This document shows, piece by piece, positions 43,940 to 54,159 of a stretch of DNA of 64,000 nt. The DNA is from Tetrapyrgos nigripes (lineage: Eukaryota; Basidiomycota; Agaricomycetes; Agaricales; Campanellaceae), in the NCBI GenBank assembly GCA_013368315.1, contig JAACJM010000259.1, positions 1 to 64,000 of the forward strand, in the 5' to 3' direction. Below the pieces are notes generated by a model that saw nothing but the letters and a program-made list of their open reading frames with translations, had not been told where the DNA came from and made no database searches. The translations under genes were made by a program, and so were the position numbers. How positions within the stretch are numbered: the stretch's first letter is position 1; the number at the start of each line of letters is the position of its first letter.

Positions 43940-45380
43940 CCATGAAGCGGGTTGGTGACAGTAAAAGGCTTTTTAGATGATGGTGCTATGGTTGCAGCCA
44001 TGTCAGAAGGAACATATCACCAAGTCCGAGATAAACTCACAGGATGGATGCCATTGTGCAAGTGGCTGCATATGGCAAACAGTGCATGTTGGAAGGGCCA
44101 ACTGTCATTGGGGGGAGTGGAAGCACAAGGGGAATTCAAAGTGTTTGATAGTGCAGGAGCTTGGGAATTCCTGTTCAGGAAACCTTTGCTAACCCAGTTC
44201 AGGGCAGACCACAATTATGATGGAGACATAATACACATACCTTGTGGGCCTGGATTCATCACTTTGCAGAATGAACTGCTTACAACGCAAGGAGAAGAAG
44301 TGGGGGGGCAATCATAACGAACCCCCCTCAAGGCAAGTCCCCAATGATAACCTGGAACAACCAAACATTACTAGTCAGGTTTCAACAGTAACAGATGAAA
44401 CACAACATACCAGTAAGGGCAAGGTGACACTGGAGGAGGTAGAAGATGAGGAAGAGCCCTGGATATTCCAGTATCGGCAGGACATAGATATATGGATGTG
44501 AAGAAGAGCTAAGAGGAATGTTAGGCAAAATCTTTGGAAATGAAAGAAGAGACACTGACAGCAGAAGGTAGCAGTGGAGGAGAGGGTGCCAAGGAAGGTA
44601 AAAATGAAGGCAAGAGTGGTGGGGAAGTGGCAATGGACACCAAGTTTGAGGAAGCATGCGAAAAACTTTGTGGGGGGTAGTCATGCACCCCCCTTGAGGG
44701 AAGTCTTCACCAAAACTCCTTCCACTGTAAACTCTATGATTGACACCACCACACTTGCAGATCACCCAGTTTGCCATGTATCTATCAATGATGCCACCAT
44801 TGAAGGGCCTCTTGGGCTTGAAGTGCCTATAGAAGGGTTGGAGGATGAAAATATCTTCACATGGAATACAAATCCATTCTTACCAGCAAGGGTTGACCAA
44901 ATCATGAAAGAGGTTACAGTTGGGGATGACTTGACAGAGGATCAAAGGTGCCAAGTGGTTGCACTGCTTCGTGCCTATGCAGACTGTTTTGCACTTTCGG
45001 TCAGTGAGATCCATGCAGTAGACAATGTGGTGCACAAGCTACACATACCTGACAATGCCCAATTTCTGAAAAACATTCATCAGCAGCCTTTAATGCCTCC
45101 ACAAAAGAAGTTCTTCCACCAGAAGATTGACAAGATGCTGAATGCCAGTATCATAGAGCGGTGCTGGCCAGACCAGGTCAAATGTGTTTCACCAACCATG
45201 CTGGCACAGAAGGCCCATGAAGGTGGTGGTCTAATGAGCCTTAATGACCAATGTGTTCTTGCTGGGCTGGATCCAGCATTTCCACTCCCAAACTGTCCAG
45301 AACATACCAAAGAGGAACCCAAGGCAGCACCTGTTCAGAAATGGAGGATATGTCAAAATTTTGACCAACAGGCTTGTTGA
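43940..45380 (+). pseudogene. protease and start of reverse transcriptase (deleted Ty3 element)
   Basis: The protease-like part has FLDDGAMVAAMS at about 43970-44005, with DDG in place of the usual D-S/T-G. The later frame 44574-45380 reads VNSMIDTTTLADHP, LLRAYADCFALSVSE and SIIERCWPDQVKCVSPTMLA with AQKAHEGGG, ending KWRICQNFD, the normal entry to the RT palm. The palm itself is absent. Confidence 0.7.
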
Positions 45381-45920
45381 GAGTGGTATGGAGTAAAAAC
45401 CAATGTGGTAGTGGCATACTCACCGTGGATCAACAGGCTTGTTGAGGACACTAACAAGCTACTACTTAGTGTCTTGAAGAAGCTGTGTGCACCAGAGTTA
45501 GGGGAGGACGAGTACAACAATGTCCAGGTGGAGGACTTACCAAATACATGGCCTGACCATCTTGAGGAAGCTCTCTGGATCCTCAATAATCGCATTCTCA
45601 GGTCCCTTCACTTCTCCCCAACAGAACTCCTCCTTGGCCTAGTGGTTAACACAAACCCCACCCCTATTGAAGAAAGCTCCACAGCACTGGACCCCCAAGA
45701 TGTCGAGCAGCAGATGGTCTATGTTGCGCAGCAACATCTGGATGGGTATGACACCACATTGAGGCATGCAGAGAAGCAGAAGAGTGCTTTCAATAAGCAA
45801 GTGTTGAAGAGGTTTCCCAAAGAAGTGATGTTCTGGAAAGGCCAACTAGTACAGGTGTACTGTAGTGACCTCGACTACATCTTTAGGACAGAGAAGAAGC
45901 TATTACTGAGATGGTCATAA
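45366..45920 (+). pseudogene. integrase C-terminal part (deleted Ty3 element)
   Basis: After the deletion junction the frame gives YSPWINRLVEDTNKLLLSVL, WPDHLEEALWILNNRILRSL and SPTELLLGLVVNTNP, then a coiled region and QLVQVYCSDLDY, and stops at 45918-45920. The phrase CAACAGGCTTGTTGAG occurs at 45366 and again at 45431, close to the junction, and may have taken part in the deletion. Confidence 0.7.
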
Positions 45921-46876
45921 CCACGTTGCATTGCAGAAAAAATAGCAAACTCTTACAAGTTGGAAACATTGGATGGAGCCTCAGTAAACGGACTTTTCAG
46001 CTCATGAAGACTGCAGGCATTTATACCAAGGGAGGGGACAAAGTTACATGAGGAACAGGTGGTGTTGGAATTGAAGATGGAGGGGAAAGGGAAGGAAAGG
46101 ATTCCCATTGATGTCAACGCTGACAATGACAATGAAGCTTTGATGGCTGACACCAGGTGCAATGACACCACATCTGGAGTTACAGATCTATCAGGTTTAT
46201 CGGATGTCTTCAGTGATATCAACTTTCTGGAGTCTGTAGGAGGTTCTGAGGACAGCAATGAGGACATTGCTACATTTGAGGGGGGTACATGTAGTAGTGA
46301 TAGGGGGTATGCCTAGGCCTTATTAGTCATGTGATTGCATAGTAGACAAGCTGGTTGTACATAGTAGAGAGACTCAGAACAAGACATCACTGGGTTAGAC
46401 TGTGGTTCCTCAATAGCTTCTCTGGGCCATCTCCACTGTGAGCAATGGTGTTCATCATGATTGGTATGCATGAATACATGTCATTTTGTGTACTGTGTGC
46501 TAACGAGTTCCTAGTGTTCTTGAAGTGACTGCCATGCTAATGCTTAATCCAATACTGGATGAGGGCCACCATTTCATTTGGCAGTCACATTGTTTGCAGT
46601 GAGTCGCCTATGGATTATAATGTGAGTCAATTTTTGTTTCTATTCACAGATACTGTGAAGGAGTGGTCTACCATAACCAATCTCTCTTGCTCCAAAATCC
46701 ACACAGAAGGCTACTGCATGCTTCTCAGACAGAACAGGGAACCATATCTTCAATTCCAGACACTCTTCCAATACCCCTTCAATGTGCTGGAGTGTCTTTG
46801 GTACATTTTTTGGATTACTTCAAAAGGCCTGCAGCACCTTCAGAAAAGTGGATGCCACAATATAGTGAGTTTTCTT

Positions 46877-47731
46877 TCACTCCATGTCCTCCTCTAGCTG
46901 AGTGTGCAATGTCTGGGTCATTTTCAGCAGGATATTGTCATTTATCATGTGGTGACGCAACAGACATGAAAACATTGGACTTGTGAATTGCCATTCACTG
47001 TTGACCTCGGTATTCCATCCTCTCTGACCAAACATGCTTGTGGTCATAGGAAAACCACGACTAGACACAACAGGGTCCCACACCACCATGTCCATGGTCT
47101 TGTATGCATCTTTCCACTTGTTCTGCAACCTGACCATCTTGCTAACCATCTGCCATAAACCCAGAACCCATGGAGGTAGTAGCACCTTCCCATTGTGATA
47201 ATGCAGGTTGGTAATTGCCTTTGCCCCATCCATCCATTTCTGACTGTAGTCGTCAGCCAACTCTTGCAAGGTATCATCTGAAGGAATGGGATAGCAATAG
47301 ATATGGTCAAGAGTTTCAGTTGTGGTTGCTGTAGGGGTGGAGTGACTGAACCATGCATCTGTAGCAAAGGTGCTCAGTGAGAAGGACTGTATCGGGAGTT
47401 TAATGTCAAGGAATTGTAGGATGGAGATCTCTTCAGAAGGAAACTTGTTTCTAAGTTCTGGCAGTGGTTTTGGTGTAGCTAGACATGCATTAACGATGTT
47501 TAGTGGTGGTTGGATGTATCCCTTCCCAACTCCAATCCATTCTTCTGCTTGAAACAGCATCTGCCTCTCCTCTTCTATGTCAGGCTCTGGGTCATTGTTT
47601 TTTGGACAGTGTTGCCCTGGGGAGGTCATTTTGTGGTACAGTTGCAGGTGACAAAGAGCAGATAAGGGACAAAAAGGAGTGGAAATATTTTCTTTAACTG
47701 CTCTCTCGGACTCCATCGTCCCTAGCAGCAT
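46877..47731 (-). CDS. unknown transposon-like ORF (284 aa)
   Basis: An uninterrupted frame of 284 codons with a plausible ATG. The product has an acidic stretch (EPDIEEERQMLFQAEEW), LNIVNACLATPKPLPELRNK, LADDYSQKWMDGAKAITNLH and WVLGLWQMVSKMVRLQNKWK. I do not recognise a domain. The style (LxxLW...WxxAYKTM) resembles ORFs that accompany agaric DNA transposons. The region is CpG-poor, so it is old, yet the frame is open. It could be an exon of a larger transposon gene. Confidence 0.4.
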   Translation of the reverse strand: MLLGTMESERAVKENISTPFCPLSALCHLQLYHKMTSPGQHCPKNNDPEPDIEEERQMLFQAEEWIGVGKGYIQPPLNIVNACLATPKPLPELRNKFPSEEISILQFLDIKLPIQSFSLSTFATDAWFSHSTPTATTTETLDHIYCYPIPSDDTLQELADDYSQKWMDGAKAITNLHYHNGKVLLPPWVLGLWQMVSKMVRLQNKWKDAYKTMDMVVWDPVVSSRGFPMTTSMFGQRGWNTEVNSEWQFTSPMFSCLLRHHMINDNILLKMTQTLHTQLEEDME

Positions 47732-48528
47732 TTAGACTATGTACATGAGCCGATATGTTTAGGCTGCTGGAGGTATACTTTATCTGTGCTGCACCCTCCT
47801 CAGTCCTCCTTGTGGCAGCTGTGACCTGCTCCAAAGGCTAGGCAATTTTATGTGAATTGGCGTCTGGCTTTGCCTGTGGCAGGCAGTATTATGTGAACCT
47901 GGAACCAGAGGTTCCCTCAAAATGTGCTCCAGTTTTATGTGAACCGGGACCATACATATAAGGGCTTACAAGTATGTGTTGCATATTTGCAACTTCTTGT
48001 GGAATAAGTAGCCAAGATGAAGTGGAAAAGTCTTGACACTTTACAGCTGTAGGTAATTAGCCGAAAAGAAGCTCAAAACACCCTATTTTAGGTGCAGTCA
48101 GAAAAAATTTTCCTGAGGTTGGACCCCCCCTCCCCCTCTACCCAATGTACTGAATATACAGCCCACCTCCCCCTTGATCAGAAGAGTCATTGTTGAGGGA
48201 GGTTAAGGCTTGTAATGGGTTTGAAGCAACTCTCAGTCAGGAAGCTGGAGTCCACCAGTGGACTCATCCCTCAATAGCTGCCAGAACTCGACTTGAAACA
48301 GATCACAGATCATTTCCCTGTTGAGGCTTCGGGACTGAAAGACATAGACTTCACAAATTGTTGAACAACTGAGCTGTCTTAGGGGTGTATCTAGTTGTGG
48401 AGAGGAGAAAAGTAGCTCCTTAACAGGTGGAGGCTGAGCAAAGTTGCTAACAATGAATAAATGAAAACCTAGACAATGTGGTTGCAGGTCAAGAAGCAAA
48501 GTGAAGATGTGTCAGACTGTGATGTGTC
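47732..48528. other. old repeat sequence with a dispersed C-rich motif
   Basis: TTTTATGTGAA recurs at about 47849, 47891 and 47935. At 48103-48185 the motif AAAAAATTTTCCTGAGG, GGACCCCCCCTCCCC, TATACAGCCCACC and CCCCTTGATC matches copies at 59463-59550 and, partly, 59205-59260. Confidence 0.45.
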
Positions 48529-49129
48529 TAGGGCTTGGTACCGTACCCGTATACAGGCACAACCGTATTTTTCATGGCTAAGCTGTACCTGTACCATATT
48601 GTCTGCACAAGAACTCCCTGACAGTACGGGTATGGGCTGTATACCGTAAATACGGTCAAAAAATGTTTGCCACATTGGGGGTGTGGAGAAATGCACCGAA
48701 ACACCCAAAACATGTTAGTACCTACACTTTGCATCAACGAAACCATGAATCTCTCCCCTTGGCTTCCATTCTGGCAGATAATCCGGTCCAAGGATGGCAA
48801 GGACGGCAAGAAATCTGTCAAAATAAACGGCATACCCTTCCCACAGTACCTCAGGAGCAATTAGATGACGTGCCAGGAAATGATGGGAAAAGGCAGCCTT
48901 GGGTCAACCTCGGGTGCCACCAATTTTGGTAGCTGTCACACACATGTGATCAATGACACCTGCCATAAAAGGCTATTATGTCACTTACCCGTACTACCTG
49001 TATACGATACGGCCTGATACGGGTCATACTGTACCGTATACTGTACCGTCTTGGTCTTGGCTAGAGTAGCGTACAGTATGGGTATGGAACCCGTACACCG
49101 TCGATGTACAGGTATGGTACTGAGCCCTA
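48529..49129. mobile_element. hAT-type MITE, family B copy 1 (601 bp)
   Basis: Flanked by GATGTGTC (48521-48528) and GATGCGTC (49130-49137), an 8-bp duplication differing by one CpG transition. Termini are TAGGGCTTGGTACC / TAGGGCTCAGTACC. Many copies of GTACGG/CCGTAC and related hexamers crowd the first 140 and last 150 bp. No ORF of note. Confidence 0.85.
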
Positions 49130-49618
49130 GATGCGTCTCCAGGCATTGAGATTTTCAAACTCAAAATTCTATTGTTTTCTTCCTGGAAAAAGGCTACAGG
49201 ACTGTATTAGATACAAAAATATACACTTTTGGAGGTTTCTAGGGGGATTGAGGAAGAACTGAACGAGCTGCTCGCCATCTACGACAACGGGCAAAATCCC
49301 CACCATTTTGTGAATCACCAAACAAACCCAAACACAGATGCACAGGAACTCGAATAGCTCGCGCCGCAGGCTCCGCTCGCAAAGATAGCGACGTCCTCAT
49401 CGCTCGACCCCCAGGCCTCTACCGCCACCAGACCCACCAGCTCCTCACACTCTCTCAGACCCTCGGTGACCTCCCCAAGCGCCTCACATGATACCAACCG
49501 TCTAACCGCTCTCCCTCCAACGACGGATTCCAGCTGGTACGAATTGGCATCCCTCACAACAACCCTTCTTGGTCCCGTCCACTGTGGCCACGTGACAATA
49601 TGTATGACCCAAGGCTAG
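49130..49618. other. 3' flank of the Pro-rich gene, no supported gene
   Basis: From about 49320 the sequence is again rich in CpG. A plus-strand frame (49310-49620) of Ser/Thr-rich composition and a minus-strand one overlap; neither shows a domain. Confidence 0.35.
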
Positions 49619-52613
49619 CTAGCCCCTACTAAACTTCGACATGATGTTAGCAAGCTGCATCACCCGCAAAAGCACCGTCAGGACCAGGGCCGTGTTTTCC
49701 GTTAACGTATCCCCAGGGGAACAAGACTGGTAAACGATGTTGGTAGTATTATAAGTGTAACGGATATTGTAGGGTTGGAATTCGGGCGGAGGTTCTGACT
49801 CCTTTTGGCTGAGCAACGTAACGGTCCCGAAACTCCCTACTGCGACGCCTGCAAAGCTTGCTGCACCCACAACCGCGTAACCCTTCCAGTCACCTAAATA
49901 AAAGTAAGAATAAGCAAAACCCTTGAAAAGGACATGAAGATTACGAATACTGACCGTTATTATACTCATTATACTGGCTCCCTGCTATTCCGTTAAAGGT
50001 AGAACCTTGTACTTCGAAGTTGTGCGCGCTATTAAACATCTCAATCTGGTGCTCTGGGCTTGCTTGGGCTACAGAGAGTATGTCGCCGGTATCGCCGGGC
50101 GCCTCCTCGTACGCACCCCCTGGAAGAAGAGTAAACACCACCTCCGTGCATGCGTCGTCCAATGTAACACCTTCGGAAGAGATTCTCGGCTTATCATCAC
50201 CACCGGGAGAGAACTTCCCGTTAGCTGATGCACCGTTATGTGCACTCCCTCCTTGGGTACGTGAAGCGTCGTTGTTTGTATCTCCTTGAGCCGCCGAAGT
50301 TGTGTCCCCAAACAACATATCCAGGTCCTCAAGTAGTTCAGGATGAGTGTTCAACCATGGTGATGATTCCGGTAACTCTGAAGGTAGTGGAGGGATAAAT
50401 ATGGGTGCGTTGGGTGTCATGAGATGTACTCCAGATGGAATTAGCCACTGGCTCATATACCCTTCACCTGCGGAGTTCGCTGAAGGGAACTCCTCATCAT
50501 ACAGTAGAGGTGGTACGAAGAAGGGAGACAATGAACGCTTTTGATTGTACGGTGGAACGACACCATTTGGTACTGGATCACGAAGCTCTTGATTCCATGA
50601 TGGGAGTGGTGATGAGGCATGCGAATGTGGAAGAGGGGGAGGAGGGGCGGAAATGGGTGAGTTATAATACGGAACGACGCCATTTGTTAATGCTTCAGAA
50701 GTTCCCTCTCCGCGAATAATAGGCGTGTTAGACGAATAGGATAGTTCGTTCGGTGAAGGGTACTCCTCATCATCCAGTAGAGGTGGTACGAAGAAGGGAG
50801 ACAGTGAAAGCTTTTGATTGTACGGTGGAACGACACCATTTGGTATTGTATCACGAAGCTCTTGATTGCATGATGGGAGTAGTGATGAGGCATGCGAATG
50901 TGGAAGAGGGGGAGGAGGGGCGGAAATGGGTGAGTTATAATATGGAACGGCGCCATTTGTTAATGCTTCAGAAGTTCCCTCTCCGCGAATAATAGGTGTG
51001 TTAGGCGAATAGGATAGTTCACCTGTAACGCCGCACTGTACTTTGGCCAACGAAGGCGGCTGTGCTGCTGGTGGAGTGTACTGGGTCTTAGCCCACGTCG
51101 GTGAAACGCTCGGAGGACTACTTGGTAGTCCACGAAGTGGTAATTCTTTATGTATGTAACTTTCGCTTTCGCAAGTATTAGGTGGAAGCATGCTGGGGTC
51201 TGAAGTTGAGAAAATTGACTGTGATTGAGAGCTTCCAGGAACGTGAACTTGTTCTGCAACTGGCATCGACCACGGATTTAAGGTCGACGGCTGAGAGAAA
51301 CTGGAAGCATGCATTGGGGGTAGTGACGGATTCGGATATGAGGGAATAAAGGATCCTTGGTTAATAAAGGGACCATAGGGCACACGAGCACGCATGAACG
51401 AGGGTATACCACCGACTTCCCAAGTATAAGGCGTGGAAGTCGCAGGTGCCAATGGGTTCCATTGAGAGGGAAAGAAAGCATCTTGTATTGGACCACCAAG
51501 CATATTCGCAAGTACACCACCCATTCCCCAAGTATAGGGTAAGAAAGTGGTCGGGGCATATGCCGGAAAAGAGGATGGCTGGGCACCCAAAAATGGGTAA
51601 TGCTGCGGGTGGTGGGTACCTGATGTTGCATTCAGAGTAAACTGGGCGTATGCGTCCTGTTGTGGAAGAAAGGGATTTGGATACGGATGAATAAAAGGAT
51701 TATGCATGTTGTTAGGATCAACCTGGGGTGGGCAAGTCGACGGAGTAGACCTCGCAATGCGCTGTGGATGATATTGACTCTGGGGCCATTGTGACGAGTG
51801 GTTGATATATTCTGGAAAATGGGACGGCTGGGCAACGGAAACAGGGTAATGTTGCGTGTGGTAAACACCAGACATTGTGTTGAAGAAGCCTGGGCCTGTG
51901 CCCTGTTGTGGAAAAAAGTGATTCGGATATGGATAGATGAAAGGATTATGTAGTACGTGGGTAGGACCACTCTTGGGTACGCAGGTCGGCGCAGACCTTA
52001 CAATCCGCTGTGGATTAAATCGACTCTGGGGCCATAGTGCCGGGTTGGTGTGTGGAAGGCCAAGGGCGACGTTGCTAGCTCCTCCTTTCATCTGTCCCAA
52101 AGGTTCTCTGAAAGACCTCGGTTCTTGGATTGGACTCGATAGGAAGTCGGGTAGCGACGTCAAATGTGGTGGAGTCACGAAATGGCCAGTTACGAATTGC
52201 TGGTCATTTTGGCATGAAGGCCTACTCACAATTCCAGGATGACAGTCTGGGACACTTCTGTGTGTAACAGTCCCTCCGTCCGTACTCATACTCTCGCAAT
52301 TCGGTTCCTTTGTGGACGAAGCGAGACCCACTCTGTCAGCATCATACGGGGCGCCAGTGGCAGGAACGCGGAGTACGGTAGCAGCTATCCAGCGATCAGG
52401 ATCCACTGTGTTTGGCCAAGATGGTCAAAGTTGAGGACTCACCATCTTCTTCGAAATCTCTGCCCAAGATACCGGGTCCGTACCCCCACCCCCGGTCAGT
52501 ACACTGGTTCTCCCTTCCATCCTTTCCGAAGAGCGTTGACCCTGTAATATCAACAGAAGAGTCTGGCAGAGACACCAACACTTGCTCTGTGGAACGGTGA
52601 GCTCAGTATCCAT
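49619..52613 (-). CDS. large Pro/Ser/Asn-rich protein with internal repeats and C-terminal membrane helix
   Basis: The main exon (52406 to about 49957) is open for more than 800 codons, rich in Pro, Ser, Asn and Tyr. It holds two in-frame copies of a 91-residue unit (50476-50750 and 50752-51022), each with NTPIIRGEGTSEALTNG and SPFFVPPLL, and earlier repeats of HPQRIxRS...NPFIHPYPNPF. Near the end EMFNSAHNFEVQGSTFNGIA matches the xAHNFxVxGSTFNxVxG motif that opens many agaric NACHT/NLR-like proteins. A donor at about 49956 joins DWKGYAVVGAASFAGVAVGS, a membrane helix, and a tail ending at 49619. A short 5' exon (52433 to about 52613, with MDTELTVPQ or the other frame) precedes a 37-nt intron; its phase is unresolved. 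The function is unknown. Confidence 0.6.
50476..51022 (-). repeat. two tandem 273-bp in-frame repeats in the Pro-rich gene
   Basis: The second copy is offset by exactly 273 bp (for example TCCTCATCAT at 50491 and 50764), so the reading frame is kept. Differences are mostly single bases. Confidence 0.85.
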
Positions 52614-52857
52614 AAGACCTAGCTCGAATTAACTTACCAGCCATCTCAGAGAAGAGAGAAGACAAGAGGGAGACTCAAAAAGACACGAGGTCTTCCAAGA
52701 TTAGCACAAAACGCTATCCCGCCACGGGCCGTCGACACACCCACGTGACCTTTTCCGTCACGTTAAGGTCCACTGCCACAGGATATATAAGTCCGGAGTC
52801 CGGACACATATGTCGTCGTATACCGTGATATCCGCGTGACCGGTCTGGAGCCAAAAA
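52614..52857. other. upstream region of the Pro-rich gene
   Basis: Contains CACGTGACC and, on the minus strand, TTATATATCC at about 52784-52793. Also a short palindrome TCCGGAGTCCGGA. A promoter is plausible but not proved. Confidence 0.3.
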
Positions 52858-53119
52858 TAGTGTTGCCGGAAGCCAAGGTCAAGTTGACCTGAAGTTCCCG
52901 AACGGACCGCGCTTGAGGTGCCTTGAGGCGGCTTCCTTAAGGCTTCTCAAGGTGCCAACCGGAAAAAGTAATAGGCTCTGTCACGCTATTAGACACAGGT
53001 AGCCAGGTAGATAGTGTACTCTTTTCTACATTACATTGAAACCTCCATGGCTGACTCTGCGACCGAGATCGAGACCAGTCCCATTGTCGAGGACGACGTA
53101 GAGAGACGACACGCTGGCT

Positions 53120-53171
53120 GACAGTCACTCGTCACTGACATGGACAGGTGATGAAGTGACGAGTGACTGTC
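53120..53171. other. hairpin, 17-bp perfect stem
   Basis: GACAGTCACTCGTCACT (53120-53136) faces AGTGACGAGTGACTGTC (53155-53171) with an 18-nt loop. It lies inside element C just left of the nested MITE. Confidence 0.85.
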
Positions 53172-53185
53172 TGGAATGGGAATCA

Positions 53186-53854
53186 TAGGGCTCCGCACCG
53201 TCCAGTAATACTGGTACGCCCGTATTTTTTACGGGTCCAGTACTGGTACGGTGTACCCGTCCCCGTATTCGTACAGGTTCATCTGGAAGCTTGTACGATA
53301 CGGGACGGGTACTGATACGGCAGTATTACGGGTTAATACGGGTATACGGGTCTTTTTGCCAGGAAATGGCCAGGAATCTGATTTGAAATAGACTTATTGG
53401 GACTTATTGAGAGGAATTAATGCGAGAAACAATTTGATGTAGTGCACCGCTCAACGTTAACAGTGCGTTCGAGATGACTTTGAGGCACAAAGCATTTCGG
53501 CAATACTTCGGCAGGTCTCTACGCACCTTTTTTGGTAAGTACATTTTCCCTTGATGTGATCAAGCATCAATTTTCCCAAGATTTTCCGCCGCAAACTGCT
53601 CAGTATTTGACGATATTTAATTTACAGAGGTAGCATATGGCATAAACACAGAGAAAAGCCTTCGCCGATGCATGGCCGACCCGTATACCGTACAAACCCG
53701 TACGACGGCCGTAAAAAATACGGTCCAATACGGGTTTACCCGTCCAGTACCCGTACCCGTATTGGACCCTGCAGCGGCCTTGTACGGTACGGGACCGTAT
53801 CCGTCGTACGGTACCAGTACAAACCGTACAGTACTGGTACGGCGCGGAGCCCTA
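53186..53854. mobile_element. hAT-type MITE, family B copy 2 (669 bp), nested in element C
   Basis: Exact 8-bp duplication GGGAATCA at 53178-53185 and 53855-53862. Termini are TAGGGCTCCGCACCGT and TAGGGCTCCGCGCCGT. As in copy 1, both ends (about 53200-53350 and 53675-53845) are packed with TACGG/CCGTA hexamers, while the middle is plain. Confidence 0.93.
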
Positions 53855-54040
53855 GGGAATCAGTCCCATCAAGGCCTTGGTTAGTGCCGATCGTCGGCAT
53901 CCAAATCGGGACCTTAAGGCGCTCCAAGGTGCAAGCTACCTTGGCTTCCGGCAACACTAGCCAAAAAGAACCGATCAGACTCGATCTTCTCCCAAAACGC
54001 ACAATATACCGTTATATGCCTGTCATTTACTACGCAAAGT

Positions 54041-54118
54041 AAGTGTTGGTAGCCTACTGGTTAAGCGTGTCAAGCTGGAGCAAAGGATGTGGGTTCGATC
54101 CTGTGCTTGTGCTTTTTT
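54041..54118 (+). ncRNA. tRNA-like sequence with Pol III boxes (SINE head or tRNA pseudogene)
   Basis: An A box (TGGTAGCCTACTGG, 54047-54060), a B box (GGTTCGATCCT, 54092-54102) and a T6 terminator (54113-54118) have tRNA spacing. The D, anticodon and T stems pair poorly, so it is not a functional tRNA by eye. It could be the head of a tRNA-derived SINE, but no repeated copy is visible in the window. Confidence 0.45.
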
Positions 54119-54159
54119 ATTACACCTCGAGGCGAGGCGCTAGCCATATGTCCATACTT

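Larger units (their letters stand above)
41814..46435 (+). mobile_element. internally deleted Ty3/gypsy element with short LTRs
   Basis: LTRs of about 145 bp at 41814-41958 and 46290-46435 start TGTAGTAG and end TCTCTA/TCTCCA. They share CCTAGGCCTTATTAGTCA and ACAAGCTGGTTGTACATAG. A purine tract (TTTGAGGGGGGTACA) precedes the right LTR. Directly after the left LTR, TTGGTGATGAGAGC resembles a primer site. Flanks CCGT/CTGT could be a decayed 4-bp duplication. Coding order is gag, zinc knuckle, protease, RT start, then a jump to the integrase C-terminus, so most of RT, RNase H and the integrase core is gone. Confidence 0.85.
52858..53959. mobile_element. hAT-type element C, carrying a nested hAT MITE
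   Basis: Exact 8-bp duplication GCCAAAAA at 52850-52857 and 53960-53967. Termini start TAGTGTTGCCGGAAGCCAAG on both strands. Without the nested element (53186-53854 plus 8 bp) it would be about 425 bp. An internal hairpin lies at 53120-53171. Confidence 0.92.

Noticed and set aside
48529..49129. Repeat array as a CRISPR-like or satellite array
   Set aside because: The hexamers are irregular and inverted, inside an element with 8-bp target duplication; the host is a eukaryote.
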